Assembly (NCBI RefSeq): GCF_020497125.1
Contig: NC_059072.1
Coordinates: 277,308,045-277,372,044 of the forward strand
Length of the DNA: 64,000 nt
Reading direction: 5' to 3'
Source: Mauremys mutica
Lineage: Eukaryota; Chordata; Testudines; Geoemydidae
How positions within the stretch are numbered: the first letter of the stretch is position 1; every line of letters begins with the position of its first letter. Both the position numbers and the translations under genes were made by a program. The notes under the pieces are model-generated. The model made no database searches. It saw only the letters and a program-made list of their open reading frames with translations, and was not told the DNA's origin. Below are positions 45,772 to 56,689 of this stretch, piece by piece.

Positions 45772-47360
45772 CCAGGATGGGTAAGAATGGTGTCCCTAGC
45801 CTCTCTTTGTCAGAGGATGGAGATGGATGGCAGGAGAGAGATCACTTGATTGTTGCCTGTTAGGTTCACTCCCTCTGGGGCACCTGGCATTGGCCACTGT
45901 CGGTAGACAGATACTGGGCTAGATGGACCTTTGGTCTGACCCGGAACGGCCTTTCTTATGTTCTTATGTTTGTAGAGGATGCACTCTGTTTGAATGACAT
46001 TCAAGCAGAGGGAAGAGTAGGTGGTCTCCTCTGGGACTTAAATCATCTCTTCAATTGCCTTGGAGGGTAAAACAGATATCTCTGGGTGTCTGAGAACAAA
46101 ACTGATTATTCTTAGGGCCTAGTGTATACAGACCTAGAGATCTAATGGTTACCCTAGAATTTTGTAGAAAATAGAGTGCTTTGTCCATTTTCTTCAGATG
46201 GAAAACCTCAATTGTCTTTTGGATCTCTGCAGGAAATCCAGATGATTGCAGCCAAGTGACTGCAGATCACATCACTCTAGTGATGGAATCCACACCATCC
46301 AAGGCCCCTGGAAGGGAGGGTCTGGCTACCAGATGATCCTCAGTTATCATGGTTTGATATTCCCAGTTAGTGTCCTCTGGTAGTTTATCAGTAAATATAT
46401 TGCCATATCATCTCTGGTTGAAAAACCTCATCTGTCCATGAGAGCATTTACAATCCTGAACTGTAACCCTGATGTTGAATACATTTTTCTTCCAGGTTTT
46501 TTTTTTGAGTCTTTATGTTTTGGGGGTGGATTTAGTGTGACCCGGGCATGATTTCTCATTGACTGAAGTCACCATCAATGAACCTGGGGTAGGGTGCAAA
46601 TAAAAATCTTCATAACATTGGAATGGCACATAATTCCTCCTCTGCATTCTCTTTGCAGTTGGTGGAAGAGATGCTGGTGTCAGCCATAAAAATTTGCGAG
46701 GACTTCAAGATAGCTTCATTAATTGGTAAAGCTACTCTGATAGGCCCTGCAAGATATCTACTAATTTATGTGGATTCTCCTGCACCAACTCAATTTGTAT
46801 ACCAAGATAATTGTCCACCCTTTCAATAACTCTTGGTATGTCTTATTATCATCCTGAATCAGAGCAGTGGACTCAGATACTGTCACCTCATTAGGTAAGG
46901 ACAATGACATGTTAAGGTATACCTGTACAGAAATATCCTGAACAGATGGATGCATTGAGGATGAATCAACTGGGTCAGGATCAGCCTGAGACCCCTCTGG
47001 AACTTGATCAATAAAGGTCATACTGGGTCTGGCACTCAGATCAGCATTGGATATCTCCTGTTGCCTTGGAAGTGACTTAACCAAGTAAGGAACTGGAGAA
47101 GTACGTGAAGCTGGTGATATGTCCAAAAGGGCCATTGATAAGCGTGGGTCCCCAGTTAAAAGTGTCCCATTATCCATTATCTCTAGACCTGCTTCTAGAA
47201 CTCCTATATTAAGACTGGGCTGTATAAGATCCCACCTCTGCATCTGAAGAAGAGTAAAGAGTAGTCAAACAGCCATGGTGAAACAGTACCATGTGGTGCA
47301 GGTGAATATCATCTGAGACCAGACATGATGGGCAGTGGGTAAAGCATCAGTGGATTTCCC

Positions 47361-47643
47361 TGAGGCCTTATCTACACTACAGCCATTTCAGCGGCACAGC
47401 TATGGCACTTCAGCTGTAGTGTCAAGGGTTTCTATATCACTGGAAGGGGATTTACAGTCAATGTAGTTAATCCACATATCCAAGAGGCAGTAGCTTGCTC
47501 AAGGGAAAAATTCTCCCATCAGCATAGTTGCCTCTACATTGGGGTTAGGTCAGTCTAGCTGCAGTGCTCAGGGTACGAAATTTTTCACTGCCCTGAGTGA
47601 CATGGCTAGATCAATCTTTTTTTTAAGTGTGGACGAGGCCTGA
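47361..47643. mobile_element. MITE with GAGGCCTTATCTACACT-type ends
   Basis: The left end GAGGCCTTATCTACACTACA and right end AAGTGTGGACGAGGCCTGA are near inverted repeats. The interior (CTAGCTGCAGTGCTCAGGGT) is non-coding. It interrupts the gag-like frame. No clean target duplication was found. Confidence 0.7.
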
Positions 47644-48228
47644 GACAGTACCAAGAGGTTATATGTGGAAGCCTTCCTCATTGCAGGTTTGCTGCACCAA
47701 AGCTGAAGTTGAATGGCATACCATTGTATGAAGAAGACAGTACCAGAACTTGTGAAGTAGTCTGTACCAATAACTACTTCCTGTATAACTTTGAAAAGCA
47801 AAGCAAGTCTTTAGTTGCTGCATACAACTCAGGTATTGGCAGTACCAAAAATGCAGTGTCCTCAATTGCCTGCTGATGTGCAGACAAAGTAGACAGCACA
47901 GGCAAAGGAATCAGAGGCACAGGCAATGGTTCAGATGTCAGTGCTGGAATCAATGACACTGCTTGTGGAGCCAGGATAATATGCAATACTGGGCAGAGCC
48001 TAGCGAGAGCTGGTGCTAGCCTATCCAAAACTGGTGCTCTCCTACCAATATCTGTTTTACTTCTGTAGGGTTCCTCTGGGGACTGAGATCTCTTCAATGA
48101 GGAAGATCTATTAGACTTAGAGGCATGCAAGTTTTTCGACTTCTTCAGACTCTTATACACTACCAGGGAGGAAGAATGATACCTCATTTTTTAAGTCATC
48201 CAATGGGGAGAAGCAACAATACATAGTG

Positions 48229-48544
48229 CAGGAGTCGGCAACCTCTGGCACATGGCTCGCCAGGGTAAGCAATTTGTTTACCTGCTGCGTCGGCAGATTC
48301 GGCCGATCACGGCTCTCACTGGCCATGGTTTTTTGTCCCAGGCCAATGGGGGTGATGGGAAGCAGCGTGGACGAGGGATGTGCTGGCCGTGTCTTCCCAC
48401 CACCCCCATTGGCCTGGGATGGCAAACTGTGGCCAGTGGGAGCCACGATCGGCTGAACCAGCTGACACGGCAGGTAAACAAACTGGCCCAGACCGCCAGG
48501 GTGCTTATCCTGGTGAGCAGCGTGCCAGAGGTTGCCTACCCCTG
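48229..48544. mobile_element. hAT-type foldback MITE, copy 5, perfect 8-bp duplication
   Basis: 316 bp from CAGGAGTCGGCAACCTCTGG to CAGAGGTTGCCTACCCCTG. ACATAGTG is duplicated exactly at 48221-48228 and 48545-48552. A short internal deletion in the left arm (GTAAGCAATTTGTTTACC) makes it smaller than the 335-bp form. It is inserted in the DIRS-type 5' region/gag. Confidence 0.97.
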
Positions 48545-48738
48545 ACATAGTGGAATGCTCTGAAATGGAGCACAGCCCCTCATGCTCTGAGAGGCTGGGT
48601 TCCAAGGGAGAGATACTAGGAAGTTTCCATAAGAATTTGACAAAGTCTCAAACCCCTATATTTCTTGGCCCTTGTTTTGAATCCCCTGGAAATCGGGAAC
48701 TCATCCCAAACACGGCCCTCACTTAAAACACTTTAGAG

Positions 48739-48943
48739 CAGGGATCGGCAACCTTTGGCATGCAGCTCACCAAGGTAAGTACCCTAGAGGGCTGAGCCAA
48801 TTTGTTTACCTGCCGTGTCGGCAGGTTTGGCCTATCGCAGCTCCCACTGGCTGCAGTTTGCCGCTCCAGGACAATGGGGTGGCAGGAAGCAGGTTGAGGG
48901 TGCTTACCCTGATGAGGCACATGCCAAAGGTTGCCGACCCCTG
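48739..48943. mobile_element. hAT-type MITE, copy 6, internally deleted
   Basis: 205 bp from CAGGGATCGGCAACCTTTGG to CCAAAGGTTGCCGACCCCTG. The centre and most of the right arm are missing (junction near GCAGGAAGCAGGTTGAGGG). Flanks CTTTAGAG (48731-48738) and CTTAGACA (48944-48951) are an imperfect match, so the duplication is uncertain. Confidence 0.9.
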
Positions 48944-49435
48944 CTTAGACAATGGGAGTCAGGGTCACTGACTAGCATAGATTTCGTATAGTCAGAGTGG
49001 GGTTTAAAATCTGTAGACTTAGGCATGCCCTAGTATTGAGCATCAATAATACTAAGTACAAGTTGAAAACAAACAGAAAAAAATAAAACAACAATTAAGA
49101 AAAAGAGTACCACTATCTGTAAACAACTAAACTAAGAATTTACGAAGTTTAATTAACTTTTCTCTAAACAAGAGGAAAAATTGTACAAACAGTCACACAT
49201 ACTCTGACTATCTGACTACTGATCCTGGGCAGTGAGAAGGAATGGTGGCGGGGGGTGGGGGTGAGAATTCTGGGCAACTCCATCCCTTTATATCATCAGC
49301 TAGCAGCATGAATATGTGCAGAGCACATGCATCACCCAGATGGGTACCATCTTGGGGGAAAAAAAACGTATCTGGCTTCAGTGCACTGAGTATGCCCATA
49401 CCTCAAGTAAAATGGACAGATACAGTCACTCAAAG

Positions 49436-49645
49436 AAAAACAAACAGGAGTACTTGTGGCACCTTAGAGACTAACAAATTTATTTGAGCATAAGCTTTCG
49501 TGGGCTACAGCCCACTTCTTCAGATGTATAGAATGGAACATATATTGAGGAGATATATATACACAGACAGAGAGCATGAAAAGGTGGGAGTCGTCTTACC
49601 AACTCTTAGAGGCCAATTAAGTAAGAAAAAAACTTATCACTTCAG
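49436..49645 (-). mobile_element. Penelope-like element 3' region (type a)
   Basis: On the minus strand: PLE 3' UTR (TTTTCATGCTCTCTGTCTGT, TATATATCTCC, GTTCCATTC), then the hammerhead-like motif, then AAATAAATTTGTTAGTCTCT and ACAAGTACTCCTGTTTG. It corresponds to 36.57-36.71 kb of the PLE body, with no coding sequence. It lies next to the 5' edge of the DIRS-type element. Confidence 0.9.
49486..49523 (-). ncRNA. Hammerhead-ribozyme-like motif with intact core
   Basis: Read on the minus strand from 49523: CUGAAGA, one extra A, helix II GUGGGC/GCCCAC closed by UGUA, GAAA, mini-helix GC-UUAU-GC, then UC. CUGANGA and GAAA are the conserved hammerhead core, and a short helix III followed by UH fits the minimal type I form known from PLEs. 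Unexplained points are the extra A before helix II and the lack of an obvious helix I. Helix II covaries with the other two copies in the window. Confidence 0.5.
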
Positions 49646-52600
49646 AAGTTCCATTCTATGCAAAAGTGGAGGAGGAAGGAAGGAAAGTCATGCAGCAGTA
49701 GCTCTGCATAGTTTTCTCTGATATCCCAGTTACATATTTTTAATTATGGAGACTTTACTTTTGTTCTTTGTTTTCCTTAATCTAAAGAACGAATGTAACA
49801 AACACACGTTCAGTTGGAATTATTGATAATTCGTACTTGTGATTTACAGTAGAAAATAAGCTGATTCTCACGATCAGCCTTCTCTAAACAAGAGATAGGA
49901 TACCAAGGATGTAGAATAAGAATACCAACTGTGATTCTGCTACTCAGATGCTACGTAAAACAGATACTATCAAAAATTCAGAAGGCATTCATATATATTC
50001 ATTCTTAGTTGCAAAACCAAGTGCTTCTGCAAGTATGGTTTACATTTGTTATACACAATACAAATAAGGCCAAGAAAATGATGGTTTTATGTAGATGTAA
50101 GTAGAGCATGTTGAATTATTCATTGTGAATAATTTATTGAAAGAACTTAATCCCATTTTCTGTTTATGGATTATCTGTGAATAATAATTTTTATTATGTT
50201 CATTATTAGAACTTGTTCTATGAATAGCTTGTGTATTTACTATTTTTAATTCATTATGTGCAACATGTGATTGGACACAAGTGACACTTCTGCTCCTATT
50301 TGGAAGGCCTATGTCAATGAAGGGTTTGTTTTTCTGTTCCCAAATTATCCTCATACATTCATAATAATTAGTCTAATCCATTCATTGTACTAACAACAAC
50401 ATGATCTTTTCCAAATGCTCACAAGAGCACTTTGGAAGCAAATATACTGAGAGCATTTAGTCACTTATTTTTTCTGTGAACAATGCTGTAAATAAAGTAC
50501 CTTCATCCAAATATCCACAAATAAGCAAATAAAATGTGTCATGAATAACAATAAAGTGAGTCAGTGGGTTTTATTTGCAAGACTATTTATTACTTCTTTG
50601 CTGTGTTCACCCATCTCTATATATCTAATATTCTCATTCTTATGCCTGCTTACAGTAGCAGTATATCAACGTTAGGTCTGTCATCATATGCTTCATGACG
50701 TGACACTAATGAGAAACAATGCATTGTTCCTCAATATGCTGCATATAGATAAGTTATAAGTGACTGAAATGAAGAAATGTTAGAAAGAAGCCATCCAGTA
50801 ATTCCAAAGGACATTTCCTTTTTCTATTTAAAGTACACGCTTCCATTCTGTGTCTCATATCTCATTATCACAATGTCTTTTTGGCAAGAGCCATAGCCAT
50901 TTTTAATAGATCAGGCTACCTGGAGACATATCCATGTATGTTTACTGGTTTAGATCTAGATTTAGATCTTACCTATTTAATTGTATTGCCATTGATAAAA
51001 CTAGCCATAGCACACTGACTGTGATGGTGGTCAGGGGGAAAGTGGGGCAAAAAGTCTTGTCTTACTCGAGTAATCTCTCAGCCAAAATGTAGCCAGTAAT
51101 AGTGCTATTCCACACCAAAAAGCTATTTTAAACAGAAGACCCTCCAGCGCTCTTGTTTGGCAAAATGCCAATCTGACTGCATATACTTTAATGTGGAAAA
51201 CCCCATTCAAGTCTCTGCAAGTAATTACCTCAGGTAAGATTATTTATCCTATTTCATTTCTCAGAAAGAATGAAGGCAATTACTAATATAAATATCTTTT
51301 AACAGTAAGTTTCCCAATTCACTGTTAGGCAAAGCCATTTGTCTAAATATGGATCAAACTACTGTTACCTTTTCTTTGGACTAAAATAGATACAAAATCC
51401 CCATGCAGCAGCTACAAAAAGATAGGTTCAGTCTCTTAAATTTTCATTAGTATCATTGTCCCTCATCTTATTTTCTGAGCAAAATGTTAAAGGATAGGAT
51501 TCTCTCCAGAGACAAAATACATTAGGTGAAGCACTCAGCTCCTCACAGATTGTCTCTTTAGTCACTAACAATAAAAATTCCAGGCTTCTCTCTTTGTTTA
51601 ACTTCGGGCAGATAATCAAACATGGTCTGTTGGGATCTCAGCCTATTTTATTTGCTGGTCTGAGAACATGACTCACTTTTGAATAAGAAAGTGATACCAT
51701 TCAAAATGTCTTGGTTTCTTACCTTGCCACAGAATGTTTTCAAATCTACCCATACACTTATGTTTTCCAAGTGCTAAAGAATTGTTCTCTCTATTCAGCA
51801 CTCTAGCTTAGAAACCAGGATCTACATACTTTTATTGGGGTCTATGACTTTTGTTGTTGTTTGTTTGAGTGGCACCAAACATAACAGATTCCTGTCCACC
51901 AAAATCACACCCATGCACCCAGGTCTCACCTGAAGTGTTAGTGATGGTTTGCAAGAGGATTGTTTATGGTACCCCAAACTTAACTGATTTATTTGCAGTA
52001 AAAAGGAAGGGTTGGAGATGGTGGACATGGATCTTCAAAGGCACCATCAGCCACCTGCTGGGAAAGTGGAGCAGCAAATGACAAGTGACAAATAAGTTAG
52101 AGATGTTGGGTCCACTGAGTCTCTAGAGGGCTTAGTGTGTATTCTTCAAAACTGTAGCAATTCTACAGTATTCACAATTACTACACCACACCTGCAAAGT
52201 AGTTATGTGTAACTAATCCTATTTTACATATGTAGGAACTAGTTTACCGAAAAACTTTGATGTGACTAAAAATGCAAGGCCAGATCCTCTCAAATGGACT
52301 GTAGTGCCATCAGCAGTATCTTTGGCGGCACTGTCTCTCAGGCATAAACTTCTCAAAATTGAGGTCCTGTAGCTATCATTTTCAAACACTAGAAACCAGC
52401 TCCTGTGTGATTTGAAGAAAGAGAGGGAATAATAACCTGTAATTTATAGGAAACAAGCAGGGACACGCTGTTAGCTTTAGTGTTTGGTTTAATCTTCCTT
52501 CAGAAGAAAAAGTGTTGGAAAGTTTTCTTAAAGGAATTTGAGATTAGCCTTGCCATTTCTAATTCCTGTGAGACGTATTAGCTATGTAAGATTTATTTCT

Positions 52601-53003
52601 TAAAAAAAAGAAGCTGTGTACAATAGATTTTTTTGTCTTGTTTTGTTTTTACCATTAAGAACTCTGCTATGCTATTTTTATATTCAGGGCAGGCTGTTAC
52701 AGAAGAGACACACAAACATTGTGCTGTCTCACAGAGACTTTGCTTTTGTTCCTTCTCATTTTATCAGTCTTAATCTAAAATAAAGGTCACTCTGATGGAA
52801 GGTACCGTTTGTTTGTTGCACAGATACATCTTCCAGATTCTGGGATGCCTGTTGTGTCTAGTTTAGTGTTTCCAAAAGACCAGCTCTTCTAGCTTTCAGC
52901 AACTGTACCAGAACCATCTTTAGAACAGTGCAAAATATTCAGATTTACATTTGAACACCAAGTATTTGCAATTCTCATCCCAGGCTTCTAAAAGTGCCTA
53001 CAG
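49646..53003. other. No gene recognised
   Basis: AT-rich DNA with many A/T runs; no exon, RNA gene or classifiable repeat was seen. Confidence 0.55.
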
Positions 53004-53130
53004 CAGTGGTGGGCAATCTGCAGCCCACAGGCCACATTCCGACCATCAGGGAAATCCGCTGACGGGCTACGAGACAGTGTTTACATTTACCGTCTGCAGG
53101 CACTACCACCCGCAGCTCCCATCTCTGTGC
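53004..53130. mobile_element. Left half of a hAT-type MITE (CAGTGGTGGGCAA subfamily)
   Basis: CAGTGGTGGGCAATCTGCAG, then GGGCTACGAGACAGTGTTTA and CCCGCAGCTCCCA resemble the left arm of a third subfamily of the GC-rich MITEs. It ends where a minus-strand CR1 starts. Confidence 0.75.
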
Positions 53131-53132
53131 AG

Positions 53133-53560
53133 GACCTATCCTTCATGAATTTATGTAATTCTTTTTTGAACCCTTTTATAATCTTGGCCTTTACAACATC
53201 CTGTTGCAAGGAGTTTCACAGGTTGACTGTGCAATGTGTGAAACAATACTTCCTTTGTTTGTTTTAAACTGCTGCCTATTAATTTCATTGGGTGAGCCCT
53301 AGTTTTTGTGTTATCAGAAGGAGTAAATAACACTTCCTTATTTACTTTCTTACACCTGTCATGATTTTATAGACCTCTATCATATCCCTCCTAGTCATCC
53401 CTTTTCCAAGCTGAAAAGTCCCAGTTTTATTAATTGCTCCCCATATGGAAGCTGTTCCATGCCCCTCATAACTCTTTTTTGCCTTTTTCTGTAACTTTTC
53501 TAATTCCAATTATATCTTTTTTGAGATGGGGCAACCACATCTGCACTCAGTATTCTTCAA
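53133..53560 (-). mobile_element. CR1 LINE fragment (ORF2 C-terminus)
   Basis: On the minus strand, frames give [13 protein letters not shown] codons near 53.53 kb, NWDFSAWKRDD near 53.41 kb, [15 protein letters not shown] codons near 53.36 kb, LFTPSDNTKTRAHPMKLIGS (53333 downward), and the FKKGLHKFMKDRS-like end near 53.15 kb. Same lineage type as the CR1 at 12.7-14.1 kb. Both ends are truncated and frameshifts are present. Confidence 0.85.
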
Positions 53561-53639
53561 AAACATATGGATTATGAAAGCAAAAGTGTAGACAAATACT
53601 TCTGCATCCTGAAGACTACTGCAAAGTCTTATAGCACCA

Positions 53640-54130
53640 AACTTCAAGCCTTCCTTTTTGTGACTCGGGATGCTTCCTCTTCATGGCTTCGCCCTCCATC
53701 CAGTTCATTGTAGTTTTCCTCTTCTGGGGTATCAGTCTCACTGGAATGGCTGACCAGGTATCATTCTCAGAATCCTCCAATTTAAAGCTATGCCACTTCC
53801 ACATTGGCAGACAGGGGAACCCAGGCCCACCCACTACTCCCAGTTCCAACCTATGGACCCTTGAATCAGCAGCCTAGGTTTGCACAGTCCCTAATCTTGC
53901 TCTTTCCCTGGACTTTTTCCCACTACATCTCTATCAGGCTTTTGCTCCACCACCCTTCTTGGTAAAGCCTTCCTTCAGAGCTAGGATCCCGGGGCTGTTA
54001 CTCTCTCCCTGGGTTTCTGCCTTTTCTTCTCTATGTCCAGAGAGTGAGTGCAGACTTCTACCCTGCAGCCTTTCTTTCTTTCTTTCTTTTTATGGTGCAG
54101 CAGCCTATGACTGTCACCTACTACAGTTTT
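53640..54130. other. GC-richer stretch, possibly part of an LTR element
   Basis: Base composition is higher in G and C than its surroundings, with pyrimidine-rich runs and a (CTTT)n microsatellite near 54068-54090. Text such as GGGAACCCAGGCCCACCCAC looks like LTR-retroelement leader DNA in reptiles, but I could not define ends. The 60-77-codon frames here are not recognised. Confidence 0.35.
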
Positions 54131-54234
54131 CATATATGTACAAATCTAAATTATCTCACCCAGTCCTGTATCCTTAAAAAAGAAACTTAAGGGTTTTTTT
54201 TGTTTTGTTTTTGTTTTTATTTTATTTTGTTTTG

Positions 54235-55450
54235 TTTTATTGCTACCCTACTTTTCCAGGACTCTCACCAATTCTTTCAGGCTATATTCTTTCACCTTGA
54301 GGCATATGAGTTCTTCATAAAGAATCTTTCTTTCTGTATAATTATCTCTCAATCAGCAAAGCAGCTTCTCAACTTTTCTTGGACTTAACTTGTGTTGTAC
54401 CATCCATGTTTGGGCTTGTTTAGTAAATATGGATTACCATTCACAGTGACCTGTCAGCACACTTCATTTCTTCTATCATAGTGATTAAGCATACCATTAT
54501 CTCAAGTTTAAGACATATTTCATAGAACCTTCATCTTTTGTGGGGGTTTTTTAACTCTTTTGTCCATAGTTCTTGCCATTCCTTCTTAAGTTCTCTCTTA
54601 ACCAAACTTTTGCAGTCATGTTTTATTCAGAGGGATCTTTACATCAACCACATTTTTAATGCATTTATTGCTTTTTCCTGCTATTTCATTGTCTGCTATC
54701 CTGACATATGCCTAATCCCACACTATTAATATACAGTTATATTAGCTAGATAGCTATAGATAGCTAATTCCACAGTTAAGAACAATATTTCATTGATTAA
54801 CTCATTCCTGCTTTCTGAGGCTCCCTTTCTAATTACCATTTTACCTGATAAAGAATCAGATAGGATAGCAGTCATACTGGGGCATACATCCCTTACCCAG
54901 CTCAGTGTCAACAGCGCCCATCATAATGTGCCATCCTAATGGCCACAAAATTGGATAGTCCCATGGAGCTCTTAATTCCAAATTCAGGGGTACAAAAGGC
55001 CGTTCCCATTCTACTTGCGTTGTCATCTCTAGAGCCATCAGTATAGATTTGGCAATGATGACCCTATTTGCCATGTATAATCTCATATTTTATTGTATAA
55101 ATTCAAAATCCACAACTGGAGAGACAACCATCCAGCTATAGTTTAACCTCCCATGACAAAAGATTTTAATTTTTTCCAGACCTTCCTTTTTACCCAAGTC
55201 TTTTCCCCATCTATTGACCCTTTTAGCTTGTGGGAATTTGTGGTGCCCAGTTACTTCTTGTCTACTTAATTCCCAACAGTCCTTGTATATGTTTTTTAGT
55301 ACTCTTATCTTCACTATTTCCATTAACCTTAGCCCAAAAGGTTAAATCTAACAATTTAATCCCTAAAATTATAGGCATTTCTCCAATTGCTAGCTGCAGC
55401 ACACACAACATAGTTGTAATCCTCACACCGCAAGCGATTAGGATCTAGAA
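54235..55450 (-). pseudogene. I-clade RNase H and C-terminal region
   Basis: Minus-strand pieces: MRLYMANRVIIAKSILMALE (55086 downward), ILSDSLSGKMVI with the typical TDSLS-type block where one catalytic Asp sits, SESRNELINEILF, then SLVKRELKKEWQELWTKELK (about 54.58 kb) and LYEELICLKVKEYSLKELVR (about 54.25-54.3 kb). RNase H in I-clade LINEs removes the RNA strand after reverse transcription. Multiple stops. Confidence 0.65.
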
Positions 55451-55477
55451 GCAGAATTAAAAGATTGACATCTGTAA

Positions 55478-55491
55478 TCTATATTATATTA

Positions 55492-55531
<40 letters not shown>
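55478..55531. repeat. (TAT/TTA)n microsatellite
   Basis: TATATTATAT followed by about 13 ATT units, inside the I-clade element between RT and RNase H. Expansion probably occurred after insertion. Confidence 0.95.
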
Positions 55532-55534
55532 GTC

Positions 55535-56620
55535 TTCTTAATGCCTTATGAAGCATCAACAATGGGTTCTTATCTGTACCCCAGTTGTTCCCAGCAATAC
55601 TTTTTAGCAGATTCAGCCTTTTACATGTAGTCTTGATATATGACCCTTCCAAGTTATTTTGTTATCAAACATAATTCCTAAGAATGTAAAATTTTGAACA
55701 ACCTATATATTTTTATGTATAGTGATATAGATTCCATTCTCCCTCAATCTTCCTTTTTTGAGAAGATCATTACCTTTGTTTCAGCAAGCGAGAACCTAAA
55801 GTCCAAGAATCTCCCCATTCTGAAATTCCACGGAGCACCTCATTGGTTCCCTCCACAGCTATCTTAACTCTTCTGTGTTTGGCCCTTATAGCACAGTGGT
55901 CTGAAAATAAAGTAATACCTGTTCCTGCCCGTACACTCTCTGGGACATCAGTAATCATAATAGTAAAGAGGGTTGGGCTGATAACACTCCCCTTTGGGAT
56001 GCCATTATAAATATTTGACAAACACACTCCCTTCTGACTTGATGTTTGTATCACTTAAGAAATGGCTTATCCACCAGAATGTTCTTCCTCTTATTCCAAT
56101 TGCTGCTAGCTTATACAGAAAGCCTTCCCTCCATAGCATGTTGTACACTTTTTCAATGTCCAAAAAAGACAGCTATCAAACTCTGTTCCTCATGGTCTTT
56201 TGTATTTCTGTTTCTAAACATACAATATGCTCAATTGTGCATTTTCCTTTCCTGAAACCACTTTGTACACAGTTTATAATTTCATTTTTCCCCAAGTATG
56301 CGAATAATCTCTCATTTATAATTCTTTCCATAATTTTGCCCACACACGTCAGGGCAATAGATCAATATGCATAAGGTCTTGTGCATAATTTTCCTATCAG
56401 TATAACCACAGCCTTCTTCCATTCAGCCTGTAATATTTCTTTCCCCACTGCCCTCATGTTATTATATAATTTCAGTAAAACTCCTAAACTCCCAACCAGT
56501 AGGTGCTTAAGCATTGCATTACATATGCTATCTTTACCTGGGGCTGTATATTTACTTTTGTCTCTAGCTTTCCTAAGTGCCTGTATGCTGAAATTTTCTG
56601 TGTGTGTGTGTGTGTGTGTG
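55535..56620 (-). pseudogene. I-clade reverse transcriptase
   Basis: Motif order on the minus strand: ALRKARDKSKYTAPGKDSIC, LKHLLVGSLGVLLKLYNNM, EWKKAVVILIGK, ALTCVGKIMERIINERLF, VQSGFRKGKCTIEHIVCLET, LDIEKVYNMLWREGFLYKLA (motif A), YNGIPKGSVISPTLFTIM (motif B), LFSDHCAI (motif C, usually FADD), then LNLLKSIAGNNWGTDK near 55.6 kb. The catalytic second Asp of motif C is His. The frame is broken by several shifts. The piece at 55770-56054 is the longest single frame. Confidence 0.82.
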
Positions 56621-56623
56621 AAA

Positions 56624-56661
<38 letters not shown>
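56598..56661. repeat. Compound (TG)n-A12-(TA)n microsatellite
   Basis: About 11 TG units, an A run, then about 15 TA units, exactly where the endonuclease domain of the I-clade LINE would be expected. Confidence 0.95.
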
Positions 56662-56665
<4 letters not shown>

Positions 56666-56689
56666 CCCCTCCTCCTCCGCATTCTGCTG

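Larger units (their letters stand above)
41801..45970 (+). mobile_element. CR1 LINE copy B, near full length with 5' UTR monomers
   Basis: About 4.2 kb inserted between the gag and RT parts of the DIRS-type element, so it is younger than that element. Order: repeated 5' monomer with TATA-like block, ORF1 (zinc-finger-like part and partial esterase), ORF2 (endonuclease and RT), 3' UTR, TTCTTATGTTCTTATGTT tail. ORF1 has one in-frame stop and lacks the C-terminal esterase blocks. ORF2 has one stop and two frameshifts. No clear target duplication. Confidence 0.95.
45972..48900 (-). pseudogene. DIRS-type ORF1 (gag-like), in pieces
   Basis: From high to low coordinates: LRDLKNEV and SVKFLW-like codons before the MITE at 48229, then KKSKNLHASKSNRSSSLKRS (Ser/Lys-rich N-terminal region, 48.1 kb) and PVPLIPLPVLST with PIPELYAATKDLL (47.8-47.9 kb). 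Further on are DDNKTYQELLKGW, VQIELVQENPHKLVDILQGL and LTPASLPPTAKRM (46.65-46.87 kb), SSGFPAEIQKTIEVFHLKKM, and VTIRSLGLYTLGPK (46.1-46.25 kb). This Ser-rich start with a Pro/Leu block and a C-terminal RSLG.Y motif fits DIRS ORF1 of vertebrates. It has many stops and frameshifts, and three MITEs inside. The longest surviving frame is 160 codons (46761-47243). Confidence 0.68.
41336..49437 (-). mobile_element. DIRS-type retroelement remnant (5' region, gag, start of RT), heavily interrupted
   Basis: Three blocks in one minus-strand order support this call: a 5' non-coding region (49437-49200), gag-like ORF1 (48.9-45.98 kb) and the beginning of RT (41.80-41.34 kb). Between gag and RT sits CR1 copy B (41801-45970), and three MITEs lie within gag. 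The rest of RT, RNase H, the tyrosine recombinase and the 3' end are missing. DIRS elements insert through a recombinase rather than an integrase. The family call rests on my recognition of gag and RT motifs and should be tested. Confidence 0.7.
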
